NCBI RefSeq assembly: GCF_037975245.1 | Contig: NC_092583.1 | Location: 4,375,264-4,439,263, forward strand | DNA length: 64,000 nt | Direction: 5' to 3' | Source: Apostichopus japonicus | Lineage: Eukaryota; Echinodermata; Holothuroidea; Aspidochirotida; Stichopodidae | In this document: positions 17,501 through 32,400 of the stretch, piece by piece | How the letters are laid out: the number at the start of each line of letters is the position of its first letter | Position numbering within the stretch: the first letter of the stretch is position 1 | Program-made: the position numbers and the translations under genes | Notes under the pieces: generated by a model | The model's input: the letters and a program-made list of their open reading frames with translations, nothing else | The model's database searches: none | What the model was told of the DNA's origin: nothing

Positions 17501-17728
17501 ACCAAAAGGAAATTTCATCTTTGATTAGGGAAATTTATGATGACATGACCACTAGTGAATATAATTGAAGGTGACATCCAGAGGCGAGAGATTTAGGCCA
17601 AAATGTTAACTGAATCATACGGTGTAGGAGTGCAAGACTTCTGCAGGAGATAAAACTGCAGGAGATAAAACTGATTCAAGGACTTCAGTATATAAGAATC
17701 AGGTGTTTTTGCTTGCAATGCTTAATGT

Positions 17729-17766
<38 letters not shown>

Positions 17767-20229
17767 ATTCACAAATATCATGCATGCAGCGTCCCACACC
17801 GACAAATCCTATTATGGAGCATACATGAATTAAGCCAAAACCAAGCTATGGTATTTCGTATTCATAAGCTTTTGAAAAGTGTGAAATAACAAGAGTTAAC
17901 GAACCTTGACATGGTGACTTGTACACAATGGGACAGGCGGGGAGTCTTATTAAATCAACCGAGCAAATTATCCTTTGACGTTATTAGTAGGTGATACAGC
18001 CGTCCGACAGACATACAAACCCAAGTGCCTACAATGTGTGAACAGGCTTATTATGATACAATTCTGTTTTCTTCTTGTTTTTTAAAGTGAAAACTGGATT
18101 TTATCTTTCGCTTGATAAAACCTGACTATATATGGCCTACAGTGCAGGTCAAAAACACGTTTCACTTTAGTCACATACGTATATATATGGAAGAGGCGAG
18201 TATTTTTCAATGTTTCCATTGGATTGTCATGTTTACTGTATAGGCCATATACAGTTTATGTATATTAGCTGTAGTAAGTCAATATAGTACAGATGTATAT
18301 ACGAAGTAAAGTATAGAGTTGAAACATGTACGGTTATTAAGACTGGTCCAAGAAGAAGAAGAAGCCTCCCTCACCTCACCCCCCCCCCACCCCCTTAGCC
18401 CAAGTATCCTAGGAAGATAACAAGTAGTATATATAGGAATAGCAGTAAGATAGATTATACAACACAAAACAGTGTATAATCAAAATTCACACGTATTACC
18501 CAAACCCCACAAAAAGGAGGGATTGGTATTTTTTTTTAATTTGTCCCCCTTTTTTTATAATTTTAACTTTTTGAAAAAGTGGGCATATTTACATAAAGAT
18601 ATTGCCTGAATCGTAAATGGGATTAGAATCGTTAAAGGGATTAGAGAGCGAAGCAAAAAGAGGCATCGCTTGATGGTGAGCATTCAGTGATGACTGCCTT
18701 GCCCACGTTATGTCCTACTGCAAACATTTGCACATAAAGTAAAGCATATAGCATACTAAAGAAATTTCAAAAACTGCTCTACTTGAAATATATTTTTGTT
18801 AACATTGTGTAACTGTTTTAGCGTAACAACCCCCCCCCCTTATCCCGGCCCCATCCCAAAGTAGAGCTTCTTGCACCAAAACCTATATACCAGATTCATA
18901 CTTGCATCATCAAATGTTACTACATACAGTTGTTTGTTTCCTTCAATTATGTGATTTCATTCATATTAGATACAAATTGGATAAGTGAAAGAGACACTAA
19001 TTACCATACCACATGAAGGGACCAATCAAATTGTTTGTAACACAGTCAGGATTCAGTATATCGTATTGACAATACCGTGACGTGCAATAATTATATCACT
19101 AGAGTTATATTTCAAAACGATCATAAATTAGCCTTTACGTCAGTCTATATATATATATATAAACATAAAGACAGATGTCAAATTTAATAACCTATAATCT
19201 CGGGTCAATTTCAAACTTTGGATATTTGTTGCACAGTGTATATAAGCCATTTGTATATATGCCATAACATAACAAGCATGATATCCTACTATATTTGGTT
19301 GTACATTGAAACTATCTCTTTTCAAAAGATCGAAGCAGGCTGAAATAATTGTTACCGCTTACGTTGAACGTCGTTTTGGTTTTTAAGTTTACCAACTATA
19401 CCGTTGTGACGTAAATGTGCTGGTATTACAAAGTACACAAATAGCATATTATCATTCTGGTAACATAAAATGTTTGTATGATGCAATGATGACGTCATAC
19501 TTAGTCGTGTATTCATGCGCTTTCTTAAATGCCTTTTCGTAAAGTTGAAGTATCGATCGTCGAACACGGATCAACTTTGTGTATATCTTTATTTTAGACA
19601 CATCGGACTTTTTTTATATCAAATGTCATAAGGCAGATGTCTACCAACCCCCCCCCCCACCTCACCTCCTTCCAACCCTTTAGCTCCGTCCCACCCCCAC
19701 CCCCCTCTCCTTTGAGGCCTAGCCTCTGTAAATAGCTAAAAACCACCAGCCTATAAAAACTGATATATTTATGGTAACCTTGACTTTATATATGGTACCT
19801 GACTGAACGATACCGCCCTATTCTTTGGTTGACTCAGTATCTTTAGCTAATAGTGGGGAAAAACACAAAAAGGAAAAGCGTCAGCTGGCGATACTTCTGT
19901 CAATCATTTTGATCAACAAGAATGAAAACCCAAATTTTTACGCTGCATGTGATTTTGATATTCTATTCAAAGCAATTCAATACCACTTTATTCTTTTATA
20001 TGTTTTTTGCCCCTCCTCGACTCATCCGCACCATTGGAGTGCAATAAAAGAACACCCTGACAACAATTAATGCTTTAAATGGACTTTGTCACGGTTATTA
20101 AGTTGAAGGTATGATAATACAACAACGAAAAATGCTGAAAGATATTTATCAAAACCGTTTGGGTAACTGAATCTAAAAAAAAAGAAGTCTTATCGTAAAT
20201 GTTAAGATTCCAACTCGTATAGTATTACA
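14546..20229. other. Noncoding host DNA, 14.5-20.2 kb
   Basis: AT-rich sequence in which I see no convincing coding exon; the open frames are short and biased to low complexity. It contains a (TA)n tract at about 17733-17764, a shorter one near 19147-19161, and C-runs near 18380, 18830 and 19650. No RNA gene is recognised. Confidence 0.6.
17733..17764. repeat. (TA)n microsatellite
   Basis: Perfect alternating TA, about 16 units, in noncoding DNA. Confidence 0.9.
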
Positions 20230-20234
20230 GCAAA

Positions 20235-20238
20235 TATA

Positions 20239-20282
<44 letters not shown>

Positions 20283-20404
20283 AATGAAAATCGTAATGAG
20301 TTGGAAAATCAAGAACAGTGAAAAAACTTTCAGCCTCCACCGGGATTCGAACCACGGGCCTCCCGCTCTGTACGCGGACACCCTAACCACTAGGCTATGG
20401 ACGC
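20235..20404 (-). mobile_element. tRNA-headed SINE-like element with (TA)n tail
   Basis: On minus, 20404-20333 is a degenerate tRNA: 7-bp acceptor stem with one mismatch, an A box (TAGCCTAGTGG) and a B box (GGTTCGAATCC). The anticodon arm can close around ACA, but the T stem has two mismatches, so a working tRNA is unlikely. A ~50-bp body with TTTTTT follows, then a long (TA)n tail interrupted by one TACA. This head-body-tail order is that of a tRNA-derived SINE. A tRNA pseudogene is the alternative. Confidence 0.6.
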
Positions 20405-20561
20405 TGATTGTATATCCAGAGGTTCGAAACCGGTAAGGAAGATCGTAATTCCACTGTAGGCGTTTGTCACCTATATCGAACAATACTAGTTCTGTTTTTG
20501 GTGACATATTTTGCCTTACTCTAGAGATCAAACATGATGCTAACCAACTCGAAAATCATTT

Positions 20562-20565
<4 letters not shown>

Positions 20566-20625
<60 letters not shown>
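20566..20625. repeat. (TA)n microsatellite
   Basis: About 29 perfect TA units, 160 bp beyond the SINE-like head. Confidence 0.9.
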
Positions 20626-20629
<4 letters not shown>

Positions 20630-21336
20630 GGAAGTATGATATAAGTAAAGGTCTATACAGCGTGTGTATATAATGTAGCGAGTAACCTACCAAACTACAA
20701 ATTTACACTAAAATACTTTACATACCTACTAAATTACACTTAAATACTAATACGTTTCAAAATTAGAGTCTAAGTTGCATTGCACAAACAACAGTTATAT
20801 ACAATAGAGAGAGCGAGAGAAGTTCTCATAAACAGCCGCACGTTAGGTTATGAAACCTTTACTACTATTAAAAACAGCAAAAAAAGGAGAACAAACAAGA
20901 TGTCGCGAAGAATCAAAGACTCTGCAGGGCAAACTGAGGACTTGGGTGTGAAATACAGGAGATTCCAAAAACAAGCCGATTGGAAGTTCTAATCTGTGTG
21001 CACATCTCCACAAGCCTATTCAAGTTAAACTGGTTGTCTCAATATATAGTGGGCGGGATGTCATGGAAATATCAACAGCCAAAAAAAAGAAGGAATTAAC
21101 AGACGAGAATCCGTTACTTTGTGACAATATAGACATTGCAAGTCATCAGGCCAGCAGCTGGCTTTAGTGGCTTATAATATACCTGTAATCACAGCTATAT
21201 CGATTGTGAACTGGTTATAAGTTAAGTAAACCACAGATGTATATAACTAGAAGAGAAGCAGAACAAAGGGGGGTATTTCAAAAAAACTTTGGTCACTCCT
21301 CACTTTCTTACTCCCATCGTCACCTCCCTCATCTTA

Positions 21337-21685
21337 CCCCCCCACCCCTACCCCCTCCCACACACACCCTTCCCAACGTTTAAATTTGTATGATTCCATC
21401 AATAGAAAGTTACCCCTAAAAGAGTAATCACCTCCTTGTCCCATTCAAAGTGTTATTTTTCACCTTTATTGCGGGGGGGGGGGGGGGCAGGGTTGGGTTG
21501 GGTGAGCGAATTAAGAATTACACATAGTTGAACTAAATCCCCCCCCCACCCCTCCACCCCTTCTTCCTCCTGCTTAGATTTGTAGGATTCGATTCATAGA
21601 AAGTAGTCAAGTTTCCTCCTTAAAATAGTAATCATCTCCTTCTCTCACTCATAGTGTTAATTTTCTATTTGTTGGGGGGGGGTGG
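21337..21685. repeat. Diverged direct duplication bounded by C-runs and G-runs
   Basis: Two related segments, about 21337-21487 and 21540-21685. Each starts in a C-rich run, contains matching ATTTGTA...GATT and AGTAATCA...CTCC blocks, and ends in TTT then a G-run. The C and G runs of one unit could pair. Confidence 0.6.
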
Positions 21686-22483
21686 GGGGTGGGGAATTAA
21701 GAGTCTAAAGGTACAAACATCTGGGTATCATAAATTGGCCATCTTATATACAATAACTTTTTTATTTCTTATATATATATATATATATATATGAATAAAG
21801 GCGGTCAACATGTGCTCAGTCGGTGGGCTTTTTGGTGTCAAAGAATTTTATTACCAACTTGCAGAAGCATCAAAGTGACAGTTAAGGTCATTCTGTTCTC
21901 TATGTAAGAGGTTCTTGTGATCTTTAATTTCAATTTAAACCTATACAGCCGGTTATTTTTTAAGTGTGTTGATTAGCGTAAAACTAAGTGTCGATTTGTC
22001 CTTGACCAGAATAAAATCATGAATAATAAAGCTGATTAAGTGTCGCATCATGAAAAGTAGCAACCCTATATTATTATATAGAAAGCCGTTTGGGGTTAGA
22101 GTTTAGTATCATTTAACGATTAACTCAGTTACTTTATACAGAGTCTGCGCTGTAGTTATCTGTACTAAAAAACCTTAAGACGTGATAAAATATAAAAATA
22201 AGAAATATGATAAAATATGAACAAAGCCGACAGAGTATAATTGTACTTTGAACTGCAAACTATGGCAGTTTTATTGCATTTACGTATAATTTATCAGAAA
22301 GGGTGGAAAGTAACAAATATTTCACTCTTTGCATCCTTTAGCATATTTCGTCGTTGTATAATTTAAACGAAGGGAAGGGAAGGATGTCTGGGGAGGGGGA
22401 AGGGGTCGTTACTTGTTGCGTTTGTGTATAAATCTAGTACACATGCATGGTATTCATAAACGGATGTTCTTGTCTATTTGTCA

Positions 22484-22531
22484 GTGTGTCTGTCTCTGAG
22501 TGTGTCTGTCTATGAGCGTGTCTGTCTACGA
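22484..22531. repeat. 17-bp minisatellite, ~3 copies
   Basis: Imperfect repeats of GTGTGTCTGTCTNTGAG with changes at two positions. Confidence 0.7.
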
Positions 22532-23164
22532 GGGATTATATTTGAGCATTCCTAAATGCAGAGGCATGCATTGATTCCAATATTTTGCTTCACAGTATCC
22601 GATATATGTATGAACTCGAGTTTACCTTATGCATGGCTTTGAAGCCAAACGAATCACGCGAATAATTATCTTTTAGTGATCATCGGATGAAATTTCGACC
22701 GCATAAACAAGTACCGATATATACCTTACGATGAAACGGTTGCCTAAAGATTTCAGCTGAAATTGGAATTGACGCGAAGTATGTTGATCGAAGTTGCAGT
22801 GACGAAATGGACCGTTGTTAAAACTCGATTTACTCGAACCGATTAGACTTTAATCCAATTGGCAACTCCGATCTTTGGAGATACCATTTACCCCACGTGG
22901 GTCGTCGAAAATAATTTTAAATATTTAGTCAAATACCTTCTGGGAGGTGGAACCATTTATCACCTTTGAAATGTTGAACACGTAACCGTTCTTTGATCAT
23001 GCAAATTGACACCGGTTGATTTTGTACTTTTCTTGTGATGTTTTGTGAGTTTTTTTTGTGAGTCTTTGCGCCGAAAAATCGACCCATCTTGAAGTTGATA
23101 ACTCCACCACAATGACCTTCGTCAGAGAACTACGTCCAAAAGCCTACGCCTATGATTGGATGTG

Positions 23165-23452
23165 TGGGTCATAACGTCGAAACAAAAAGCGTAAACACAT
23201 GCGCAGACTGTGTTCTACTAAGACGATGTGTCTATTTATTATAAAACTGCTAACACTTGGTAGCATATGACGAATTGAACGCGTAAATTGAACAATCTTA
23301 CGCGTAAAGAAATTTTTATTGACGTGTAAGACACGGCTGTTTTTCTCCTATTTGGAGGTTTCATTGGCTGTTTATCGTTGCATGTAAAGGAAATTGGTAA
23401 AACGCGTAAAGGGATATTCTTTATACTTTTCGTTTCGACGTTATAACCCGTA
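23165..23452. repeat. ~25-bp inverted repeat enclosing ACGCGTAAA motifs
   Basis: The left arm near 23167-23190 (GTCATAACGTCGAAAC followed by AAAAAGCG) is near-complementary to the right arm near 23427-23450 (TTTCGTTTCGACGTTATAAC). The interior has three ACGCGTAAA motifs and one more lies outside. It may be a non-autonomous DNA transposon, but no target duplication was identified. Confidence 0.45.
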
Positions 23453-26400
23453 CGGTCAAACCGTATATATACGCCGACAACCACCGCGGAGTCGTAACTT
23501 GTTAACTTTATCCTTTGACCGAACCGATTCAACGCGTACGACTTATGTCTGTCCGGTCAAAGAAAATGCTGACCTCTTAAAAGGTCTTGTGAAAGACTGA
23601 GGCTATGACTGTAAGTTTCACTTGTCATACAAATTATCTTTCCTTTAGCCTTTGCACAAACCGCTATGATTACATCCTTTGTTTCGGTGAGAAAATATTT
23701 ACCAGTTGGCTTTCAAATCCATATACGCTTCCCCAAAAAAATAAGCCATCGCCTTTTTTCCTCCCTTGAATAGCAGAAAAACGCCTGAAGATTCAACATA
23801 ATAGAGTACCTATTCTCGAGAGATTTCGCCCTTTCATGCACTTTTAAATTTCTTCAAATATTCTAAAACAAACTCGTTCTACTTAGCTACAAGAAGCCAA
23901 TAATATGTTGAAATTATAATGGGGTCGTGTGGGGTATCCAGTTGCAAGGAAACCTTACAAGTTCGTCTTTTTGGGTTAGTTGTATTTGGAGGATAAAGGG
24001 GGTAAAAGAATGCCCTGTATTTCGTACAGAATAAATCGATTAAACGAATACCATTGTAGGTGAAAAGAATCAGAGACTAAACTCTTTCACTTTTGATTAT
24101 TTTTCTCTCTCTCTTTAAATAAATTGAAGAGGGGGGGGGGAGGGAGAGAAAAAAAAAGATTTCTTTAAAGAGAAGAACGTATGTCGTAATTGGGGAAAGG
24201 GAACGCACATGTCGCTCCTTTGACCGAAGCTGAATGGCAAAAATAACATCCACAGGGGTATAAGGGGAACAGTTTTCACCTCGAATAACGTATCTAGAAG
24301 AAAGGCTTGTCCTAGATAAAAAAGGGAGAAGAACTTTTCTGGAAAACGGTTCAGAAAAGAATTTAAAAAATAAAACAGAAGACAAAGAAAGTGTAACCTC
24401 GTAACATACTTTCTGAACGTGACGGACTCAGCATATATATGCATACAGAAAAGTAAACCATCTATGTAAAAAGACATAGGCTACCCCTCTAAGACGAGAA
24501 AATGACGCTCTGTGGATGGCGAAAATTTCTCTTATACAACCCCACGGGTGCTGCCTATTCGATATATGGCTATTTCATACTACATGTTGAATTTAGGGCA
24601 AGCCCCACATTGTTCGTCGTTGAAAATATAATGTACTGTGAGGGTCTCCATAATTGCTCTGAATTTTAAAGTGGGGTCTCTCCCACCCCCCCCCCCCCCC
24701 CACTCCCCTCATACCACAAAGGCTGACGCGTCTGATTATGCGTGTTCACGACGTTAGTCATCTTTCGGTGAGTAAACTTCACCCTGTGGATGACGTAATA
24801 TTCATCCGTATACAGCCTAACCTTGACTTCATTTCACCGTAAATCGACCTGATTATGAAATGTCATTGCCTGGTGTGACAATTGAGGGACACTCAAGAAT
24901 TTTTACGCAAGATTTGAAAACAAAAGAGAACGCCACATTGTAATTCCCTCGATTGTCATAGATGACGAGGGATAGCAACTTTGACAGGACATGTCAGGGG
25001 AAGCGATTGTTAGTTCCATAATCTGACCGCTCGCTCTGGAGTCATGTGACGTCATACGAAGTCGTTCCATCTCAAACATTAAATAGTTTTTAGACTTGTA
25101 TTGGAATTGACAAAATTAATCTCTATTTTAAAAGCAAACCTTAGGTCGTTTACATTAATTGTTGTTTCAATGTTAACAGGTAACATCCCCGTCCCTCCTT
25201 TACCCTCCTCGTCTATATCCTAGCTTCTCTTTTTAGGTGCAGGAATTTCAAAATTCATATTTCAATTTCTTTCAAACCCCCAAAAATCAACAAATGTAAA
25301 GTTCCTTATTTTTTGGTTCTTTCACAGGCTCAACAAAACTTAACCCGGGTTTCATTTCGTTTCATTTGGCTTTCCATAGATGTTTAAATTTTGAGCAAAC
25401 CTTCCCGCCACTCAGGATGTCAACAAGTTCTTCTCCTCTCACGTCATGATTTCATCCAAGCAAACATATCCACAGGTAACAGACAGTGACAAATTTGACA
25501 GCTTAGGCCACCTAACGTGTAACCTAACATATACGGTGTGTGGGAAATCCATGACCCGTGATAACCTAAAAAAAAAAAAAAAACTGGGGGGAGCGGAACT
25601 CAAAATTTTACGAGAAAGCTGTGGAACTGTTTATCTTGGAAAAGCAAACCAGAGTCCTGGATGCGTACCAACTTTTAACGCGAATTTTAATAGCTTCGTA
25701 ATTAGAAAAAGAGTTTTATTAACCTCAAACTGTCAATATGCTTTACTATCTCCTTTTGTTGATCGTCAGGATTTTTTCGCCCTTGTCAGTTACTTCTTCA
25801 TTCTCTCCGGTTCGCTGACCCTGAAGTTTTAGCCGCAAGTTTAAAATCCTTCCTTACAATTAGATGATCCCTGTATTTCAAACCGTATTGAAAACAAGCC
25901 AAAACAACAATTCTACAACAACCCATCCCTCGCACGATAGTCCTTTATCACGGCTGTCACAATGTTACCATGATTCACTGAGACATGATTGACAATTGGC
26001 CCTCGGGGGAGGAAACGACTGGGGGAGGAATTCTACGAACCTCACTGTGGGATGACCCCGTTGTACATAGCGACGACAAGGTCATTCCGTCCAAAGCGGC
26101 GTATCGAAATAAGGACCTCTCTGTAAAAGGGGCTTTAGAGATTCTTTAGGCAGCAATCAAATTCGACAAAAGTAAATGATTCGGAAAGGCTTATCTTCTT
26201 AATTAGAGATATTTTTCTATTGGTAGAGAAGTTGCAGTTATGGCTCTAATCGATTGTTTGGTGTATTAGTGCGACGGATGACACCTGGATTAGACAAAAG
26301 TTCAGGGTCTCCGCACGGCACAAAACTTCGATCAATTGCCATAAACAGTGATGGATATGATCACGGTGAATGCACAGGCTTACTCTTGTCAAACTTGATA

Positions 26401-29400
26401 TCAATACAATAGTTTCAATACACAGTCCACATGGAACTGTGTTATACGTCTCGTGAAACTGGTCTGCATTGAAGTGCACTTCTATTAGCTATAGGCCTTA
26501 CGGGTTCGGGGCGCGATTGTATGTTACGGGGGTAGGCTACCGCCAAGTTACATGCTCACGGGCCCTATACTCTCAAACCATGTGTGACAGTGTGTCTCGA
26601 TTTACGGATGTTTGCAGTGTCAAACTGGAGGGAATTATATGATAAAACATCGTACTACTTAATATTGCATCGCAATATATACATAAGCCTACATGTGTAG
26701 TAAACTCCTTTAACATTAACTGATAGCGCGTTCAAGTCATTCTGTCGTACGCCTGTCGCCATAATTTACAAATTGATGAGACGCTTGATCAACCATAATT
26801 ACTGCACTTACAAATGGAACGTACGCTGCCTACTCCCGTTCGCAACATTCGCAAAGATATCCCGCCATGCGCCACGGGAACTGTCATCGAACAAGGTGAA
26901 GGGCGGGAACAGGTGTGATCTAAACTAACCTTTGATTAAAGGACATTACAGCTCATAGAAATGCTTAAATATTAAAATTAAAATAAATCACATAGGCCCT
27001 AACCATTCATGCTTTTTTTGTGAAATTAAACATCACTCTTCCCTCTCCCAAGGCCCAGTGTTAAATATTTCCCAAATGAACTGTACCAAAAAAAATGTTG
27101 TCGTGGACCGCAGTGAAGTGTTCTGGCAACTTCAGAATGTAGTTAAGGTATTTTCTTATCTTGTTGAATAAACATAAATTTCTTACAGTTTTAGTACAAC
27201 AACAGATGGTGCACGGTAACCGACGTAAAACAGAGTATAATCACACTTAAGTTTCCGTAAGTGGAGTTAATACCTCGGTAATGTCCTTTAAATAACAGAC
27301 TATCAAAACAATTAATGTTAATTAGTGATACTTAAAACCGACTGGTTACCTCTTCAAACTAATTGCTCGGGAATCAAGCCCGGCTGTGTGTCACATCGTA
27401 GTCAATGATAAATCTTTACTCATTTAGTTGGATACGTCATGTCAGAAATAACCACAGACGAGGGCGTTCCAGATAAGAAACAATGTGTACGAAATGCACA
27501 TTGGGCCTATCTGCAAGACATTTGAATGCGAAACAAGGGCAATGAAAGATTACGTATGAAAAGAACGTAATGTATATGAGACCAGAAAAAGGTATCTATA
27601 TAGATCGACATGTAAGATGAACCTTGACATGACGCGCTCCATCTTGAATGACGTAAATGTTGATAATAACGAGGTACCATCTAATCGACAAAATAAAAGC
27701 TCCCAAAATTTTGGATCAGTTACTTTTGCGAATATCGTACTGAAACTATTTAACGTACAATATATCTGGATATCAGCCTAGTTTTGTTACAAAACCATTA
27801 CAAAATCGGGTGAAATATTAATCATTTTTCTTCTTCTCGTAGATATCAGTTTTATTTAAACAGAATAAGGACTACCTTGGGGGAAATGATGATCATTTTG
27901 AAAGAAACATAAAATGGTGTAACAGCTTTCACAGAGTGATTGGGAGCCATGCATGTGACGAGATTTTAACTTTGGCGCATAACACAGGCTAGGCTATGAC
28001 CAATCGTCAAGTTTAAGGGAAGCCTATTATGACTAAACCACCAATCAATACAGATTGGATCAACAATCATTGTAGGCGATGTTTTGAATAGGAGAAACAG
28101 GCTGAGACTTGAAAGTGCGGAAAGTTGTTTGGTTTCATAAGCCTTCTCTTACTTTCTATAATCGGATGAGGAAAGTTTGAAAAGATCTTTGGATACTTGT
28201 ATCGGCGTACATGAAGTATTTTAGTGGGTAATAAACTGTCAAATGGGCAACTTAAACACCAACTTATACGATAGCTACTTTAATTGATCAAATCCAATGA
28301 ATAGGTATATAGGTGTGTGGTTACCCTCAATAGCAACAATCTAATGAATAGCTAAGTTTTTATTTACCTTAACCACTAAGGTACATACCGTACTCTTCAA
28401 TAATGCACGACAAGAATGAATCAGTTTATCGAATAGTTAAATGAACAAGAACAGGACCATAATTTCTAGCGAAAACTAGCCTGAAAGAGAGAGATATACC
28501 GTATACAAACACGCATAACTACGCCCATAATAAATTAAGATATAGTTAAACATGCCACTATACAGTGAAGAAATTGAGTGGTTAGTTAAAAACGAGAAGG
28601 ATTATTGGTTTACCGTCGACAGGCACGAAGAAGTTGTGTGTCCGAATAGAACTTAAGCCAAAGCTGGAAACTCTGATGTGTTGTTCCCAAACCCTAAATT
28701 TAATTAAACGGCTGACTCCTAATACTACGTACGGACCACCCTCACCGAATTACCGAGAATGCGTTTTGGCAAGATAAGCAGTACTTTGAATTGTGGTCAG
28801 CTCATGGGGAAAAAACACATTACTGTAAGGCATTCACAATGACCTACCTGACTTTTACTAAGTGTTACTGCTGTGATGTCACCCCCTTCTTCCACCAGCC
28901 CCCACCCTCCCCCCCCCCTCCACATACTTCATATTTAGCCTTTTAGTCGTCCTAATGTACTCGATTTTTTTTACCAGGGGATTAATATCCGATGTACTGC
29001 CCATTTATTTTATTATTATTTTTTTTTATAAAACTATTTCCACCAAAAACATCTCCCTCTCATTAATTTAACCTTACGTATTTAATTTTAATTAATTTAA
29101 CCTTACGTAATTTAACCTTGTAATTTATACCATAAATATATACTGACAAGAAAATTGTCAAAACTTCCAAGATCACCAAAATTAATTTGTCTGAAAACGT
29201 TTTATTCTACTATAGCAGAAATAGGCCTACCTCTGTTGGACATAAATGAACTATTATATTTATTCACCAGCGGAGGTGTCTCTTGAACTGATTAATATTC
29301 GAGCAAAACTAATAGCATAACGCGAGAACAAAAGCACAAAATGTTAACGCCATTTAAGCCTCTGAAATTCGCGTCACTCTTTCACCTTCGGGTGTGTAAT

Positions 29401-32400
29401 GTATACATACTGCTCACTGTAACTTGCGATAACAAGCAAAGTTGATATTTTTTTTAAATCCTCCACATATTCTTTTCTCGAGAAAGATTTTGTTGAAAGA
29501 ACTTTTGTGGAAAGGTCGTAAACATTGCCAAACTTTATCTGAATCTTAACGACTTTTAGATGATAAATTCACCAGACTGACGAAAGGTCAAACCAGTAAA
29601 TAAGAGAAAAGAGAAATCAAGAGACAGAGAGATGTATGTATATACATATACAATTTCTTAGCAACTAAGCTTCATACTGGTAGTCAGGCATTTCGAAGGT
29701 CGCAGAACCACACCGGGGGGAAACATATACCATATAAACTATATATGTCATAATACCAACCATGGACAATTATTACCAATGCATGTATATAGCATAAAAT
29801 ATTAACAAAACAACCAAAGGAAGGTTCCAAAGATATATAGGCACATAATCATAACCTATGTGGTCAGAAAACCACAATGTCCCTGATTTTATACCCGGGG
29901 GGGGGGGGGGCATTCTATACTCATAAAACAAGTCTAAGCGTACAGTGTGTATATTAGCCTAGTATTAAGTAAAGTTAACCTAACGTAATAAAATGTGTAT
30001 TCGTAAGATATGTTCTACGTAGATGCATCGATATCTGTGCCAAAAAGGGGTTATGAGGGGGTCAACAAACGTTACGTACCTACACATCACCCTCCCACTT
30101 CCATTCCTATACATGTATTTATGTTATTTAAATCAAATGATATGTATATATAACTAATATAATTAAAACGTAAGATCCGTCTTCATCTTTCCTCGGTCTG
30201 CAAGTTTATAACGTTTGATTTAAATTTTTGATAGTATTTATTGGTAAAGTATTTTTTTAAGAGTTTATAGTAGCACATGCATGCGGTGTAGCTTTTCAAG
30301 AAATTTATCTAGGCCATAGGCCATATGATAACGTTCAGAATTGAAAACAGACGCTACCGTGGTACACTACATGCATATGCAAGTTGACCGATTATTTACA
30401 ACCTCGATAGCTTTGTTTATGGCTGTGCCAACATTGACAACAAAAACCGAAAAGCAAACGCACCACCAACTTGTTCGGGGAAACTTTTGATATTATTTAA
30501 TGACGCTGGGTGTATACATATGTGCGTCTGACTTTCACAGACGTGTGTGTAGTAAAACTTGCATTGAGATTCGACATGCTTTCAACTTTTATATCAATAA
30601 AATATCTCCGAAAATGAAAGACAAAACTTGTAATCAAATGAGACACTTACCACCACATAGGGCTGTACGGTGTTACACTGTGAAAGAAAATAAGTAGAAT
30701 TCCCACCACAAAAAGTAAATGCCCAATTCCTTTCGCCATCTCTGTACGACTTCCTTGTAGGTATTCCAAAATGGTTTTAGGACGTACGGAAAGTTTAAAT
30801 ATGATAATAATAATAGCTTCACGCCTTGAAGTTTCCTCGATTTACGACACAATTTTTAAAGGGTTGCATGTGAAGCGACATAAACAAAACTTGAAAAGTT
30901 CGTTCGTGAAGTTTCTTGAAGAAATAATAAAATACCTCCGATATTAAATGTGGTCGTCCTTTCGCGATATTTCCTTACAAAGTTAAACAATATAAATTAT
31001 TTTAAATAATTCCTTGCAACAAGCTTTCGTTGAGGTAAAGTAAATCTCTTTGAAAAAAACTCCGTGAATAAACAGTTTGTCCTTTCCTCGCTGGTTGCTT
31101 GTTAGCCGTCGAATGAGTTTACAAAATAGTCGAACCAATGTTGAATGTTTCACCCTGTCAAGTGTTAACGTTCGTCTAGCAATACTTCAACCCGATGACT
31201 GAGTCGCTACGGTACCTCGTAAAAGACTTTATAGTTGGTTTAGAAAACGCTTGACTAAGTCGTTTACAATAGCTTAGCTTACGCGAGAAGCATAGCAGCC
31301 ACAACGGGAATATACAGATAGATGTTGAATAGCTTGAATGGTCGGATTCGGCCAAGAAAAAAAAGTTAATTGAAATTAGCTAAGACACCAAGGATAGAAC
31401 TAAAAACGGAGACCTCTTAGGAAAGATCAAAACATATAAACCTCTCTTAAGGCTGATGTTTCATGCTCAGCGCACAAATCTCTATTGAAAAGGCTTAACA
31501 CTTTATAGACAGTTTAATACCCGAGCTTAATCCGACAGTTCTTAAAAGGGGTGTAAGTGGGGTGCGCTTGGTTCGATAGTTGACGGTACGTTTTGTTGTG
31601 TCAATAGGTATTTCAATGACAATAAGAGCGTGTGAAGGTTTGAAACTTATAGCAGTTAATCAAAGGCAATCTATATTGGAAGTCAATGCAACACGCTTGA
31701 AAGGCCTGTAGATTGTGTGTGTGTGTGTTTTTTATTATTCCTTTACTTTTCTTTAGCTCAAGAGTGAGTGATTCTTTTGGTGAGGTAGATTATGCTGTGA
31801 AGAGTTTATTCATGTACGTACTCCAGATTTATGTTGTCGCCGGCAAAGCAGGGTAAAGCTGAAAGCAGGAGTTGCGGGGGGGGGGGGGGGGGGTTGGCCA
31901 GAAACCTATCACTGTCAATAGCTCAAACAGTGGAAAGTTAGTGAATTTTGATGGGACCTTGATTGATATTCGGATGCATATGATATAGTGAGTGAGAGTG
32001 AGAGAGAATAGGCCCATCAAACACCTTCCCTTCCCATGCTCCCGCCCCTCCCCCACTCTCTTGAAAGCCCGAATCAGTTAATCAACAAAAGGGTAAATGT
32101 AGACGGAAGATTGGTGCCTTTATACATATTTACACGTTGACGTTCTCACGAGGGCGGGTCCATAATGAGTTTCCCCAATATTCCAGATACCTCTCTGATT
32201 AGTGTACCCTAACCCCACCCCCCCCCCCTCCCAGCCCCACCTTGCTTACATCACTTGCGGCCTACATCTATGTGAATGGATATGATTTCTCTTAGTATAC
32301 ATTCCACGCTCGCACAATGTTGCTGCCCCCCCCCCCCTGTGCTATTACCCCTTCCCACCCACACCGATACTGGCATTACACACAACCAAGTTAAAGTATA

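Noticed and set aside
20333-20404. Functional tRNA gene
   Set aside because: Two T-stem mismatches, one acceptor mismatch and an ACA anticodon loop; the SINE-type body and tail explain it better.
20780-20992. Basic 70-residue frame at 20.8 kb
   Set aside because: No recognisable domain, no supporting signals, and A-rich composition; likely chance.
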